Below are positions 1 to 6,423 of a stretch of DNA of 15,965 nucleotides, one piece after another. Each line of letters opens with the position of its first letter. Within the stretch, counting starts at the first letter, position 1. Source of the stretch: Bacillota bacterium (GTDB taxonomy: Bacteria; Bacillota; Clostridia; Oscillospirales; Acutalibacteraceae); assembly GCA_023397245.1 (NCBI GenBank), contig JAEWUH010000065.1:1-15965 (forward strand), given 5' to 3'. A program made the translations under genes and the position numbers. Below the pieces are notes generated by a model, which made no database searches, was not told the DNA's origin, and worked only from the letters and a program-made list of their open reading frames with translations.

Positions 1-131
1 TTTGAGATCGTGGGCTCGGAAACGCCGAGAATCTCAGCCATTTGCTTATATTTTATTTCAAGAGGTTCGCCGGCCAGCGACGCTAAAAATATATTGAATA
101 AAAACGTTGTCTTGGCGTTTCTCGCATTCAT
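1..131 (-). CDS. Helix-turn-helix DNA-binding protein, N-terminal part (cut by window edge)
   Basis: The reading frame starts at an ATG (131-129) preceded by a good ribosome site, AAAGGAG, eight bases upstream, and stays open for 43 codons to the window edge. The residues KQMAEILGVSEPTIS (about 29-43) have the spacing of a helix-turn-helix: a helix with Ala, a Gly turn, then a recognition helix beginning SEPTIS. This suggests a DNA-binding regulator. The first 25 residues (NARNAKTTFLFNIFLASLAG) look like a helix preceding the HTH. The family cannot be named from this fragment. It lies downstream of the tip-pilin operon on the same strand, but 117 bases separate them, so it may be a separate unit. 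I saw no clear promoter in 132-248. Confidence 0.6.
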   Translation of the reverse strand, partial: MNARNAKTTFLFNIFLASLAGEPLEIKYKQMAEILGVSEPTIS

Positions 132-248
132 TTCTGCTTTCTCCTTTTACCGAAGGCTCCGCTAATTTTAAGGTTACCTTTATATATCGGTTGATTTGGA
201 TGAAAAATGAATGGAGAATGTGCCACATTTAAAGGACTTTTATGGAAA
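132..248. other. Intergenic stretch between tip-pilin operon and HTH gene
   Basis: AT-rich leader of the HTH gene. It contains an odd-centred dyad (AAGGT T ACCTT, 170-180) next to a TATATA-like stretch. I found no convincing rho-independent terminator for the pilin operon here, so read-through into the HTH gene is possible. Confidence 0.3.
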
Positions 249-773
249 TTAACCGGATTTTTCCAAAAATAAAATTTCTCCGCTGTCATAAACAGCTCCG
301 GCCGGCGTAGTGCCGGGGCAGTTGTTCATCACAATGCCGCCCCGGAACGTATAATCCGTATCGGGGAAGCTTATGGTATAATTCAGGCTGTTTGTGGTGC
401 CGGCACTGAAATCGATCCGTCGGATTCCGTCAACCGTAACGACGGTTTTATACGCCGAAGGTGATACGGTATGTTCCTGAATCGTAAGAATATCGTTTGT
501 AATCGAAAAAACGATACCGGCTTTGTCTTTTGTGATGCTGTCAACCGTATCAGCGGCGCCGGCTTGAACCGAATCGGCTGTAGCGGCGTACTTCTGGAGA
601 TAATTTTCAACAAGAAGGGCTTTCTGCTGGCTGGAAGCGCTCACCGTTCCGTTTTTAAAGCCGGCAGAAACCAGATAGAACACCGAGCACGCGCCCCCGA
701 TTACCACGGCGGTGAGAGAAACCGCGACAATCAGTTCCACAAGCGTAAAGCCTTTCGCGGAGCGAATTCTCAT
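249..773 (-). CDS. GspJ/PilW-like minor prepilin
   Basis: A 174-residue prepilin. It starts MRIRSAKG followed by FTLVELIVAVSLTAVVIGGA: a basic leader, the Gly at the cleavage site, Phe+1, Glu+5 and one hydrophobic helix, which is the class III signal read by prepilin peptidase (PilD). The leader of only 8 residues and the following SVFYLVSAG fit the GspJ/PilW group of minor pilins, which join GspI and GspK homologues in the pilus tip. The ATG lies one base after the stop of the upstream pilin gene, and its ribosome site (AAGGACGG) is inside that gene's last codons, so the two are translationally coupled. The frame is open further upstream, but that extension would place the prepilin signal at residue 80 and overlaps the neighbour, so I rejected it. 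The C-terminal part is beta-rich with a single cysteine; it is not otherwise recognised. Confidence 0.85.
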   Translation of the reverse strand: MRIRSAKGFTLVELIVAVSLTAVVIGGACSVFYLVSAGFKNGTVSASSQQKALLVENYLQKYAATADSVQAGAADTVDSITKDKAGIVFSITNDILTIQEHTVSPSAYKTVVTVDGIRRIDFSAGTTNSLNYTISFPDTDYTFRGGIVMNNCPGTTPAGAVYDSGEILFLEKSG

Positions 774-774
774 T

Positions 775-1212
775 TCAGCCACCGTCCTTTGCCGAAAACG
801 CCTGCATCCGGACGCATTTTCTGCCGCCGCTGTCCGTGTAAAAGACCGCCGTCCGGATTTGATAGCCCGCAATCCCGTTATTTTTATCCGTGACAAGTTC
901 GGCGGTAAACTGTTTGTCCGCGGCAAGAGCGGAGTTCGGAAACGCGTCCCAATCCACATAAACCGCACCGTCAAACGTTGTGAAGTCACCCGGCGCTTTG
1001 GTGTGGAATTCCGTAATCAACTCATCCGCGAGGTTCTGTGCCTGCGCGGCGGCGTTAATGGACGAGCCCTGCGAAAGCACGGTGGAATGCGACAAATTAA
1101 CCGCCGTAACCGCCGCCAGCACAACGATGGCAAGGATGCTGACCGCCGCGACCACTTCGAGCATGGTCAGGCCTTTTCTGCTTTTCATTTTTTGTAAGAA
1201 GCGATTAATCAT
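775..1212 (-). CDS. GspI/PilV-like minor prepilin
   Basis: A 145-residue prepilin. The leader MINRFLQKMKSRKG is followed by LTMLEVVAAVSILAIVVLAAVTAVNLS, with Gly at -1, Glu at +5 and a single membrane helix. The LTMLEV signature with an Ala-rich helix is typical of GspI/PilV-type minor pilins. The start overlaps the end of the large tip pilin gene by 8 bases. A GGAGG 11 bases upstream, within that gene, serves as ribosome site. An internal ATG (residue 9) has no such site. In known systems this protein binds the J/W-type and K/X-type pilins to form the tip complex that primes assembly; that role here is inferred from gene order and the N-terminal signals. The mature domain (about 130 residues) contains one cysteine, near its end. 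Confidence 0.85.
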   Translation of the reverse strand: MINRFLQKMKSRKGLTMLEVVAAVSILAIVVLAAVTAVNLSHSTVLSQGSSINAAAQAQNLADELITEFHTKAPGDFTTFDGAVYVDWDAFPNSALAADKQFTAELVTDKNNGIAGYQIRTAVFYTDSGGRKCVRMQAFSAKDGG

Positions 1213-2833
1213 AAGAATAATAGCCTCCGGTCTCCGTCGTACTGCCCGAACCGCCGCCGCCCCAACTCTGATAGGGGGAATCCGGCTTTCTGTTATAAAA
1301 ATACGCTTTCGCTTTATCCGTAAACAAACTGACGCCCTTCCCGGATACGCCGATTCCGGTATTTATGTGGTAAACTCCCGCGCTTATGGTATATGAATCC
1401 GTATCCGAAAGGCAAATTTTTAGGTCATATGGAAGTTTAAGGTAAAAATCCTCGCTTCCGCTTGTTGACTTTAAGAGAAAACTTGAATTTCCCTCATTTA
1501 CAATTTTGGGCTTTTTCCCATCTCCCACTTCCGTATCGGAAATCTGAGTATTGAGCAAAATGCTGTCTGCCATAAAGGCAACCGTGTTATTAGCCGGAAT
1601 CGTGAAATCTTCAGAAGAATTTACATACTGCATATTGATTTCTTTTGCAATATAGGACCCAAACTTGCTCTGCCCATCCCGGCTTAAAGTCTTTTCCCAT
1701 CCGTCACAGGACGTTACATACAAATAGACAATTTTATTTTTCATATTTTGACCGCTACCACCGGTATAATTTGACGGTACCCCGTCACACAGGCGCCCTT
1801 GGTTTGTCCAGATAGCGGAATCGCCGTTCCAAACCGAATCCCCGTCGCAAAGAATGCCGAAATTATTATTAACGTACTGAACCATCCTGTCGTCGGCATA
1901 ATCCGGAAGGTCCGCCACGGCAACCGATTTAAAAGGTAATGTCCCATGGTCGATAAAGCCGAACAGATCGGTGTCGTCGTCAAAATAGTAATACCCTTTT
2001 TTTACGGTAATCTCCCTTTCGCCGCTTTCTTCTCCGGTCACTTTCCATCCATCCACTGAAATCTGGCAGTCACTGCCGAAACAGATTACTCCCCTGCTCT
2101 GATGATTTGTTTCCAGCAAAAGTTTGCTGTACTGTTTTTGCTCCGCCGTATAACCGCGATAATCCTGTCCGGTAATGGTATTTCCGGCAATATAAATGAA
2201 ATCGGACTGAATTTCTCCATAGCTCTCATAACAGGTAAGGGTGGTGTCTTTCCCCATCAGAAATACCATCGGCGCCGTCAGTTTTTTGGTGGTTCCCCAG
2301 CCAGAGGGAAGTTGCATCGGCTTTTTGATAATAACCGGATAATCGGACTTTTTGTCATCATTCAGTTTCGGCGACCATACATCATCGACGACCTTATGGT
2401 CACCGTACCCCGCGACGCACAGCAGGAACAAAGTATTCAGACTATCATCTGTGCCTTTTGTCGGGAACTTATACGTCAGGCTTCTTATCCGGTCAGAGGA
2501 CTTATATTTTGCCTTTGCCCGGATGGTTTTATCTGCGCTTGTATAAGCCGCCAGAGAATCCGAGGCCCCGGCGCCTGTTTTATAGCCAGAACCGCTCATG
2601 CTGTCCGCCAGCACGGTAAAATCGCCGCAGCCCGGGTTTTTACTGACATACGCTTTGCCGTATTCAATTGCCGATTTGGCGTCGAGATAGGCCTGACGGC
2701 CCTCCTGACCGTTTTGGGTGGAACTGATGTTATAGGCGGCGGCGGAAATAAGAGCTGCGGACAAAATCAGGATGGCCGCAGAAACAATAATGACGATTGC
2801 CAGGGCCGCGCCGCGTTTTGAACCAGCTTTCAT
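1205..2833 (-). CDS. Large tip minor pilin, GspK/PilX/PilK-like
   Basis: A 542-residue protein. It starts MKAGSKRG then AALAIVIIVSAAILILSAALISAAAYNIS: a short basic leader, Gly, and a hydrophobic helix with no Glu at +5. Loss of Glu5 and large size are traits of GspK and of PilK from Clostridioides difficile, which sit at the very tip. A PilX-like segment follows the helix (QEGRQAYLDAKSAIEYGKAYV, about 42-62). The rest is a long soluble domain rich in Asp, Ser and Tyr, ending in a flexible Gly/Ser tail (about 525-537) and GYYSYD. The ATG at 2833 has a GGAGG site seven bases upstream. An earlier in-frame ATG at 2866 would lie upstream of the expected transcript start. It is the first gene of the tip operon. 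By hand count, GC at third positions is about 57% in the first 60 codons but about 39% in the distal part (1377-1637). Confidence 0.8.
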   Translation of the reverse strand: MKAGSKRGAALAIVIIVSAAILILSAALISAAAYNISSTQNGQEGRQAYLDAKSAIEYGKAYVSKNPGCGDFTVLADSMSGSGYKTGAGASDSLAAYTSADKTIRAKAKYKSSDRIRSLTYKFPTKGTDDSLNTLFLLCVAGYGDHKVVDDVWSPKLNDDKKSDYPVIIKKPMQLPSGWGTTKKLTAPMVFLMGKDTTLTCYESYGEIQSDFIYIAGNTITGQDYRGYTAEQKQYSKLLLETNHQSRGVICFGSDCQISVDGWKVTGEESGEREITVKKGYYYFDDDTDLFGFIDHGTLPFKSVAVADLPDYADDRMVQYVNNNFGILCDGDSVWNGDSAIWTNQGRLCDGVPSNYTGGSGQNMKNKIVYLYVTSCDGWEKTLSRDGQSKFGSYIAKEINMQYVNSSEDFTIPANNTVAFMADSILLNTQISDTEVGDGKKPKIVNEGNSSFLLKSTSGSEDFYLKLPYDLKICLSDTDSYTISAGVYHINTGIGVSGKGVSLFTDKAKAYFYNRKPDSPYQSWGGGGSGSTTETGGYYSYD

Positions 2834-2866
2834 AACCACACCTCCGCCGAATACATTTCTAAGCAA

Positions 2867-2895
2867 ATTATACCTGTATTCCCCATTTTTAGCAA
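2867..2895 (-). promoter_or_regulatory. Promoter of the tip-pilin operon
   Basis: Read leftward: -35 TTGCTA (2895-2890), 17-base spacer, -10 TATAAT (2872-2867). The expected transcript start near 2860 leaves a leader of about 27 bases before the ATG at 2833, too short for a riboswitch. Confidence 0.75.
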
Positions 2896-3029
2896 GAGTT
2901 CCCGCGTTTTTGTTACAGAAAAAAAGTCCGCTGTTTTAGTCACATAATGATAATAATTTATTTTATCATATAATTTTTTTGTATAAATATGACTATAAAA
3001 ATTACTTTTCACAAATTTTACGAGCTTTA

Positions 3030-3058
3030 TTGACATTACTGCTTCGCGGAATTATAAT
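3030..3058 (+). promoter_or_regulatory. pilA: Consensus sigma-A promoter of the major pilin gene
   Basis: -35 TTGACA (3030-3035), 17-base spacer, -10 TATAAT (3053-3058): a perfect match to the consensus at both boxes. The transcript should start near 3065, giving a leader of about 60 bases. The region upstream (2930-3029) is very AT-rich and could act as an UP element. Strong expression fits a shaft subunit. Confidence 0.85.
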
Positions 3059-3126
3059 CGAATCAGAGAAGTTTGTCAGGGAATGTTTTACATTAAAATT
3101 TTAGAAGAGAAGGGGTCGAACAAATT

Positions 3127-3537
3127 ATGAAAAACAGCCTGAAGAAGAAAACGAACAAAAAGGGCTTTACCCTCGTGGAACTCATTATGGTCGTGGCGCT
3201 GATTGCGGTTCTGGCAGCTATTGCGGTGCCGACCGTAACCAATGTAATTACCACCGCAAACGAAAATGTGGACAAGTCCAACGCGCAAACCATTGAACTT
3301 ACTTTAAAAACAGCAGATGCTGAGATTAAGGCAAAGACTGTAACAAGTCTAGCAGCAGACAGTAAGGTATCCGCTGTTCTTGCTTATTATGGTGTAAATA
3401 TTTCTCTAACCGATAAAACCAAGTCAGATAAATATTTTGCTTATAAGAACAAGACCGTACAACTCGCTTCAGCCTCTAATTCTACAGATCCCCAAGTATT
3501 CTCAGCTGATACAACATTAGCTAATTTCTTGTCTTAA
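3127..3537 (+). CDS. pilA: Major type IV prepilin (PilA-type)
   Basis: A 136-residue prepilin. A 13-residue, very basic leader (MKNSLKKKTNKKG) precedes FTLVELIMVVALIAVLAAIAVP: cleavage after Gly13, mature Phe1 and Glu5, the helix that packs in the pilus core, and the Pro at about mature 22. The remaining 100 residues are small, polar and cysteine-free, so there is no disulfide loop. It stands alone between its own consensus promoter and a terminator, which suggests that it is the abundant shaft subunit. The ribosome site AAGGGG sits 11 bases before the ATG, rather far. Base use changes sharply after codon 58: GC at third positions falls from 36/58 codons (62%) to 19/78 (24%) by hand count. 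The conserved N-terminal half matches the neighbours, while the distal half looks imported or fast-evolving. Confidence 0.92.
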   Translation: MKNSLKKKTNKKGFTLVELIMVVALIAVLAAIAVPTVTNVITTANENVDKSNAQTIELTLKTADAEIKAKTVTSLAADSKVSAVLAYYGVNISLTDKTKSDKYFAYKNKTVQLASASNSTDPQVFSADTTLANFLS

Positions 3538-3566
3538 CCTGATTAACTTCGCTTAAAAGTATTTTT

Positions 3567-3605
3567 AACCGCCACCGTTTGCTTTGCGGCGGCGGTTCTT
3601 CTTAT
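3567..3605 (+). terminator. Terminator after the major pilin gene
   Basis: Stem AACCGCCACCG (3567-3577) pairs with CGGCGGCGGTT (3587-3597) with one mismatch and a 9-base loop. A T-rich but interrupted tail (CTTCTTATATT) follows. It lies 30 bases after the pilin stop codon. Confidence 0.75.
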
Positions 3606-3626
3606 ATTGGCGCTGAGACGGCCACT

Positions 3627-3685
3627 AGAATCTCTCTGTCACTGCGGTGACATCTCCCTTTAGCAAGGGAGACTTGGGGAAGTGG
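3627..3685 (+). repeat. Palindromic intergenic repeat, copy 1
   Basis: A 59-base unit starting AGAATCTCTC. It holds two small hairpins: TGTCAC/GTGACA, then TCTCCCT/AGGGAGA, ending CTTGGGGAAGTGG. It is nearly identical to 3959-4017 (one T-to-A difference in the second loop). Such two-hairpin units are typical of short dispersed repeats in Clostridia genomes. Confidence 0.8.
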
Positions 3686-3958
3686 CAAGGTACATGAAAG
3701 CGCTATAGAAAATTGACATAGCCAAGTTTAATGGGGATACCCCGGGGGATGCAAGGGGGATTGGATGGAGCCCTCTCGCCGGGGACGCACAGTGCCATAA
3801 GCGCCTACGGCGACCACGTATTTTCTTTGCTATAGAAAAAACTTTTCTCCACGCCCTAAGTAAACACCCAGTTAGCTGAGCGTAAACTTGCGTTCAGGCC
3901 TAGCCTGCCCCGCCCGGCCTGAGGGCGGCTAAATGCTCTATCAATCTTGCTTAGACGC
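3686..3958. other. Non-coding stretch between repeats, unrecognised
   Basis: 273 bases without a credible reading frame on either strand. It contains a direct repeat GCTATAGAAAA at 3702-3712 and 3829-3839, 127 bases apart, and GC-rich blocks such as CGCCGGGGACGCACAGTG. The mixture looks like the remains of one or more mobile or repeat elements; I recognise no RNA gene. Confidence 0.35.
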
Positions 3959-4086
3959 AGAATCTCTCTGTCACTGCGGTGACATCTCCCTATAGCAAGG
4001 GAGACTTGGGGAAGTGGAAATTACCTGCATATTCCCTGCCTCCCCTGATAAGGGGAGGGGGACCGCGTCAGCGGTGGAGAGATTCT
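3959..4086. repeat. MITE-like 128-base element with terminal inverted repeats
   Basis: The ends are a perfect 10-base inverted repeat, AGAATCTCTC (3959-3968) and GAGAGATTCT (4077-4086). The left half (3959-4017) is copy 2 of the unit at 3627. The right half (about 4038-4086) is a diverged copy in the opposite orientation, with hairpins CTCCCC/GGGGAG and ACCGC/GCGGT. The whole could fold into one long imperfect hairpin. It encodes no protein. It could be a non-autonomous transposable element or a paired insertion of a dispersed repeat. Confidence 0.65.
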
Positions 4087-4098
4087 GAAATGCCGCGC

Positions 4099-4131
4099 AA
4101 AAAACCGGCTGCCGCAAAAGCGGAGCCGGTT
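4099..4131 (-). terminator. Terminator of the secreted-protein gene
   Basis: Read leftward: AACCGGCT (4131-4124), CCGC, loop TTTT, GCGG, a bulged C, AGCCGGTT (4110-4103), running into a T tract given by the six A residues at 4099-4104. It lies 48 bases after the stop codon and is a strong rho-independent signal. Confidence 0.9.
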
Positions 4132-4178
4132 CCTATACATTATATAATATATTTTTAATTCTTAAATATTCTTAATTT

Positions 4179-6110
4179 TTATCCCGCGGCAACAAGCCTG
4201 CCGCTCACGCCGCGGGGCTTTGCCCCGTTTTCCACATTGATCTGCGTGGTAACCGACTGGCCGCCGGTAATCTCAAAAATTACGCTGCCGGTTCCCGCCT
4301 GGTTCGCCTTGACCATGTAAAGTTCTGTGCCTTTCTTGTCCTTTCCGGCGTACTGTACCGTCGTGCAGGCGCTGCCGGAATGGACGTTCAGCCTGCTCTT
4401 GTCAAGCCCGTACAGTTTTACACCGATGTAGTATTTGCCGCCGGGGCCCATGGTGTAGGAGGAGGTATCCACGATGATGGTGCCGCCCGCAACGTTGACT
4501 CCCATTTTGCTCCCGCCGATATCGACGGTAACCTCCCCTTTGGCTACTCCGGTAACCGGATAAATCCAACCGGTTTTTCCGTTGCCGCTGTAGGCTGCCG
4601 CCTTGCCGATCACGGCGACGGAGGAATTATAGGATAACTGCACGGGAGGCGTTTTGGAATCGGTTACCGCCAGCACCCAGTACGTGTTGCCGACGCCGAG
4701 CGTCACAGAGGAAGTATCCAGCGTAATGCCGGAGGTTCCGCTGTTCGAATCGTTTGAATTGTTCGTATCCTGTATTCCGGCGGTGAGCAGGCAGGAATCT
4801 GATTTGTAATCGGTGAGCCGGTCTCCCTTGGAATCCACCAGATACGCCACAAGCTTGGCCCGGTAGGAGCCCGGCTGCGTATTGCTGAGCGTCACCGTAC
4901 AGGAATTGTTCGTGGAGTTTTCACTTTTTGAAAAGGATTTGGAATCCCCGTGAAGCTCCCATTTGATTTTCGTCCCGTCCGCAAACTCGGAGAGCTTTGG
5001 CTTTACGGTCGTTTTGACCACGGCCGAGGATTTTGTTGTGAGCGAAGCCTCATGGACATTGAATGTAATTCCTTCCGTTATGCTGGATTCCAGCAGGAAA
5101 CTGTCGTATCCGCCGGACGTTTCTTTGTCCAGACCGAAATCATACAGCAGGACATCCTCCGTCTCCACTTGCCCGGAATCGGCTTTAAAGGCCACCTGGC
5201 CGGAGCGCACCGTATTGTTGAAAATAAGAAGCGGCTTGCCGGTTACCTCCTTATGGATCAGAAGATCGCCGGAATCAAACGTAAGCGTTCCGGGGCCCAC
5301 CAGTTCATCCAGCTCAAGCGGGTAGACCGTTGAAAATTCGCCGTTCTGCGCGATGGACAAGGTGCCCGCCGTCAGCTTTCCGCCTGCGGAAACCGCGCTG
5401 CTCCCGTCCACGTAGACCTTGTTCATATCCGTCATTTTCGGGGCTTTGCCGGTAAAGGATTTCAAATCCATTTCCGCCGTGCCGCCGCCGATGAATTCAT
5501 CCGCCTTCAGGTAATTACCCGTGAGGGTAATGGAAGTGGAGGCCGTAACCGTATCGTTCACCGTCATGGCGGACGAACCGCTTGCCACAATTTTTTCGGC
5601 GGTCACCGCGCCCCCTATGAAAACTTTGCCGCCGAAGGTGATCTGGTCGCCGCATTCCACCGTGCGCTTTATCGTACCGCCGTTCAGAACAAGGTTGCTT
5701 TCCGACTGAATGGAACCGATTGTTCCGTTTGTTACCGTAACCTTACCGGAACAGTCCACATCGTCCATAACGCCGGTGGTAATGGTCAGAGTCGAATTTC
5801 CGCCGCTAACCGTAACGTCATTCATTTTTCCGGCTGTAATCGTAACCTTGGAATTGTCCCCGCTGACCGTAACATCCTTAAGGTCGCCGCTTTTTATGGT
5901 CAGGTCGCCCGAACAACTCACGCTCTGGTCCGTAACCTCTGTAAATTTATCTTCATCCCATTTTGCGCTCCAGTCCGAAGCCGTTCCCAGATAGGTTTTA
6001 GCCCCGTGCTTGTCGATGACGCCGGCCGTTGTTGCCGCCGAACATACGAAAGCCGGCATGGCCGAAAGAATCATCGCCAGCGACAGAAGTACCGCAGCCG
6101 TCCTTTTCAA
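4179..6110 (-). CDS. Secreted surface protein with beta-helix-like repeats and Ig-like domains, function unknown
   Basis: A 643-residue exported protein. The TTG start at 6110 is chosen because AGGGAGGG lies eight bases upstream and translation then gives a textbook signal peptide: KRT, a hydrophobic core AAVLLSLAMILSAMPAFV, and CSA as the likely cleavage site. In-frame ATGs at 6149 and 6137 have no ribosome site. Residues about 68-157 hold four to five rungs of roughly 16-20 residues built on TITxGxMxDVTVSGxNS, as in right-handed beta-helices. Further Gly/Thr/Val-rich strands reach about 340. Two tandem Ig-like domains close the protein, beginning near ITLDTSSVTLGVGNTYW and IIVDTSSYTMGPGGKYY. 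There is no LPXTG motif, transmembrane anchor or catalytic signature. It sits between the pilin gene and the pilus machine operon, in its own transcription unit. A role as pilus-associated adhesin or matrix protein is a guess from location. Confidence 0.85.
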   Translation of the reverse strand: MKRTAAVLLSLAMILSAMPAFVCSAATTAGVIDKHGAKTYLGTASDWSAKWDEDKFTEVTDQSVSCSGDLTIKSGDLKDVTVSGDNSKVTITAGKMNDVTVSGGNSTLTITTGVMDDVDCSGKVTVTNGTIGSIQSESNLVLNGGTIKRTVECGDQITFGGKVFIGGAVTAEKIVASGSSAMTVNDTVTASTSITLTGNYLKADEFIGGGTAEMDLKSFTGKAPKMTDMNKVYVDGSSAVSAGGKLTAGTLSIAQNGEFSTVYPLELDELVGPGTLTFDSGDLLIHKEVTGKPLLIFNNTVRSGQVAFKADSGQVETEDVLLYDFGLDKETSGGYDSFLLESSITEGITFNVHEASLTTKSSAVVKTTVKPKLSEFADGTKIKWELHGDSKSFSKSENSTNNSCTVTLSNTQPGSYRAKLVAYLVDSKGDRLTDYKSDSCLLTAGIQDTNNSNDSNSGTSGITLDTSSVTLGVGNTYWVLAVTDSKTPPVQLSYNSSVAVIGKAAAYSGNGKTGWIYPVTGVAKGEVTVDIGGSKMGVNVAGGTIIVDTSSYTMGPGGKYYIGVKLYGLDKSRLNVHSGSACTTVQYAGKDKKGTELYMVKANQAGTGSVIFEITGGQSVTTQINVENGAKPRGVSGRLVAAG

Positions 6111-6117
6111 TAGAAAG

Positions 6118-6129
6118 CCCTCCCTCTCC
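6118..6129 (-). promoter_or_regulatory. Ribosome site that selects the TTG start
   Basis: Read leftward, GGAGAGGGAGGG precedes TTG (6110-6108), with seven to eight bases between. The two ATG codons further upstream lack any purine-rich site, so this decides the start of the secreted protein. Confidence 0.7.
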
Positions 6130-6218
6130 AAATTCATTTTTAAAAACATTCAGGCGTGACTTTAGCGGCAGCCTGATTTTTGTCTGTTCTTATCCATCAT
6201 GAACATATTTCGGCTTTT

Positions 6219-6247
6219 ATTTTACAATATTTACTAAACAATAGCAA
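6219..6247 (-). promoter_or_regulatory. Promoter of the secreted-protein gene
   Basis: Read leftward: -35 TTGCTA (6247-6242), 17-base spacer, -10 TAAAAT (6224-6219). The -35 hexamer is the same as that of the tip-pilin operon. The leader would be about 100 bases and contains a weak hairpin, TCAGGC/GCCTGA (6150-6155/6171-6176). Confidence 0.6.
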
Positions 6248-6280
6248 GTTAAAAGGCCGGAGAAGAAAAAATTTGCCGTA

Positions 6281-6303
6281 TCGAATATGCCTTGCATATT
6301 CGA
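6281..6303. promoter_or_regulatory. Perfect 10-base inverted repeat, candidate operator
   Basis: Arms TCGAATATGC (6281-6290) and GCATATTCGA (6294-6303) with a CTT centre. It lies between two divergent promoters, 25 bases upstream of the -35 box of the pilus machine operon and 34 bases upstream of the -35 of the secreted-protein gene. A three-base loop and no T tract argue against a terminator. A dimeric regulator's binding site is the simplest reading. Confidence 0.55.
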
Positions 6304-6327
6304 CAAAATCCGACCGAATTGTTTTCA

Positions 6328-6356
6328 TTGCCGCTCTGTGCGTATTTTGTTATAAT
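6328..6356 (+). promoter_or_regulatory. Promoter of the pilus machine operon
   Basis: -35 TTGCCG (6328-6333), 17-base spacer, -10 TATAAT (6351-6356) with the extended element TG one base upstream. The transcript would start near 6363, about 60 bases before the pilMN start. Confidence 0.75.
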
Positions 6357-6423
6357 ATATGTATTTAAATAATTAATTTGTAAAATATTCATATAACGCA
6401 GGAAAAGTGTGGTGTAAGCAAAC

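Noticed and set aside
774..989. N-terminal extension of the GspJ-like pilin up to an ATG at 989
   Set aside because: It overlaps the upstream pilin gene in another frame and would bury the prepilin signal at residue 80; the ATG at 773 has a ribosome site and a normal leader.
2834..2866. Upstream ATG (2866) for the large tip pilin
   Set aside because: It lies upstream of the expected transcript start of the TATAAT promoter and lacks a ribosome site; 2833 has GGAGG.
2830..3036. 68-residue leftward open frame in the pilin intergenic region
   Set aside because: AT-rich, no ribosome site, overlaps two good promoters and the start of the tip pilin; no protein-like composition.
3059..3126. c-di-GMP riboswitch in the major pilin leader, as in C. 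difficile
   Set aside because: The leader is only about 60 bases and shows none of the conserved riboswitch core sequences.
3627..4086. CRISPR-like array from the repeated 59-base units
   Set aside because: Only three copies, uneven spacing, one inverted, and unequal non-spacer sequence between them; no cas genes.
6111..6212. Riboswitch in the secreted-protein leader
   Set aside because: Only a weak 6-base hairpin (TCAGGC/GCCTGA) is present; no known riboswitch core was recognisable.
6180..6368. 62-residue rightward open frame upstream of pilMN
   Set aside because: No ribosome site, and it runs through two promoters and the palindrome; low-complexity AT-rich coding.
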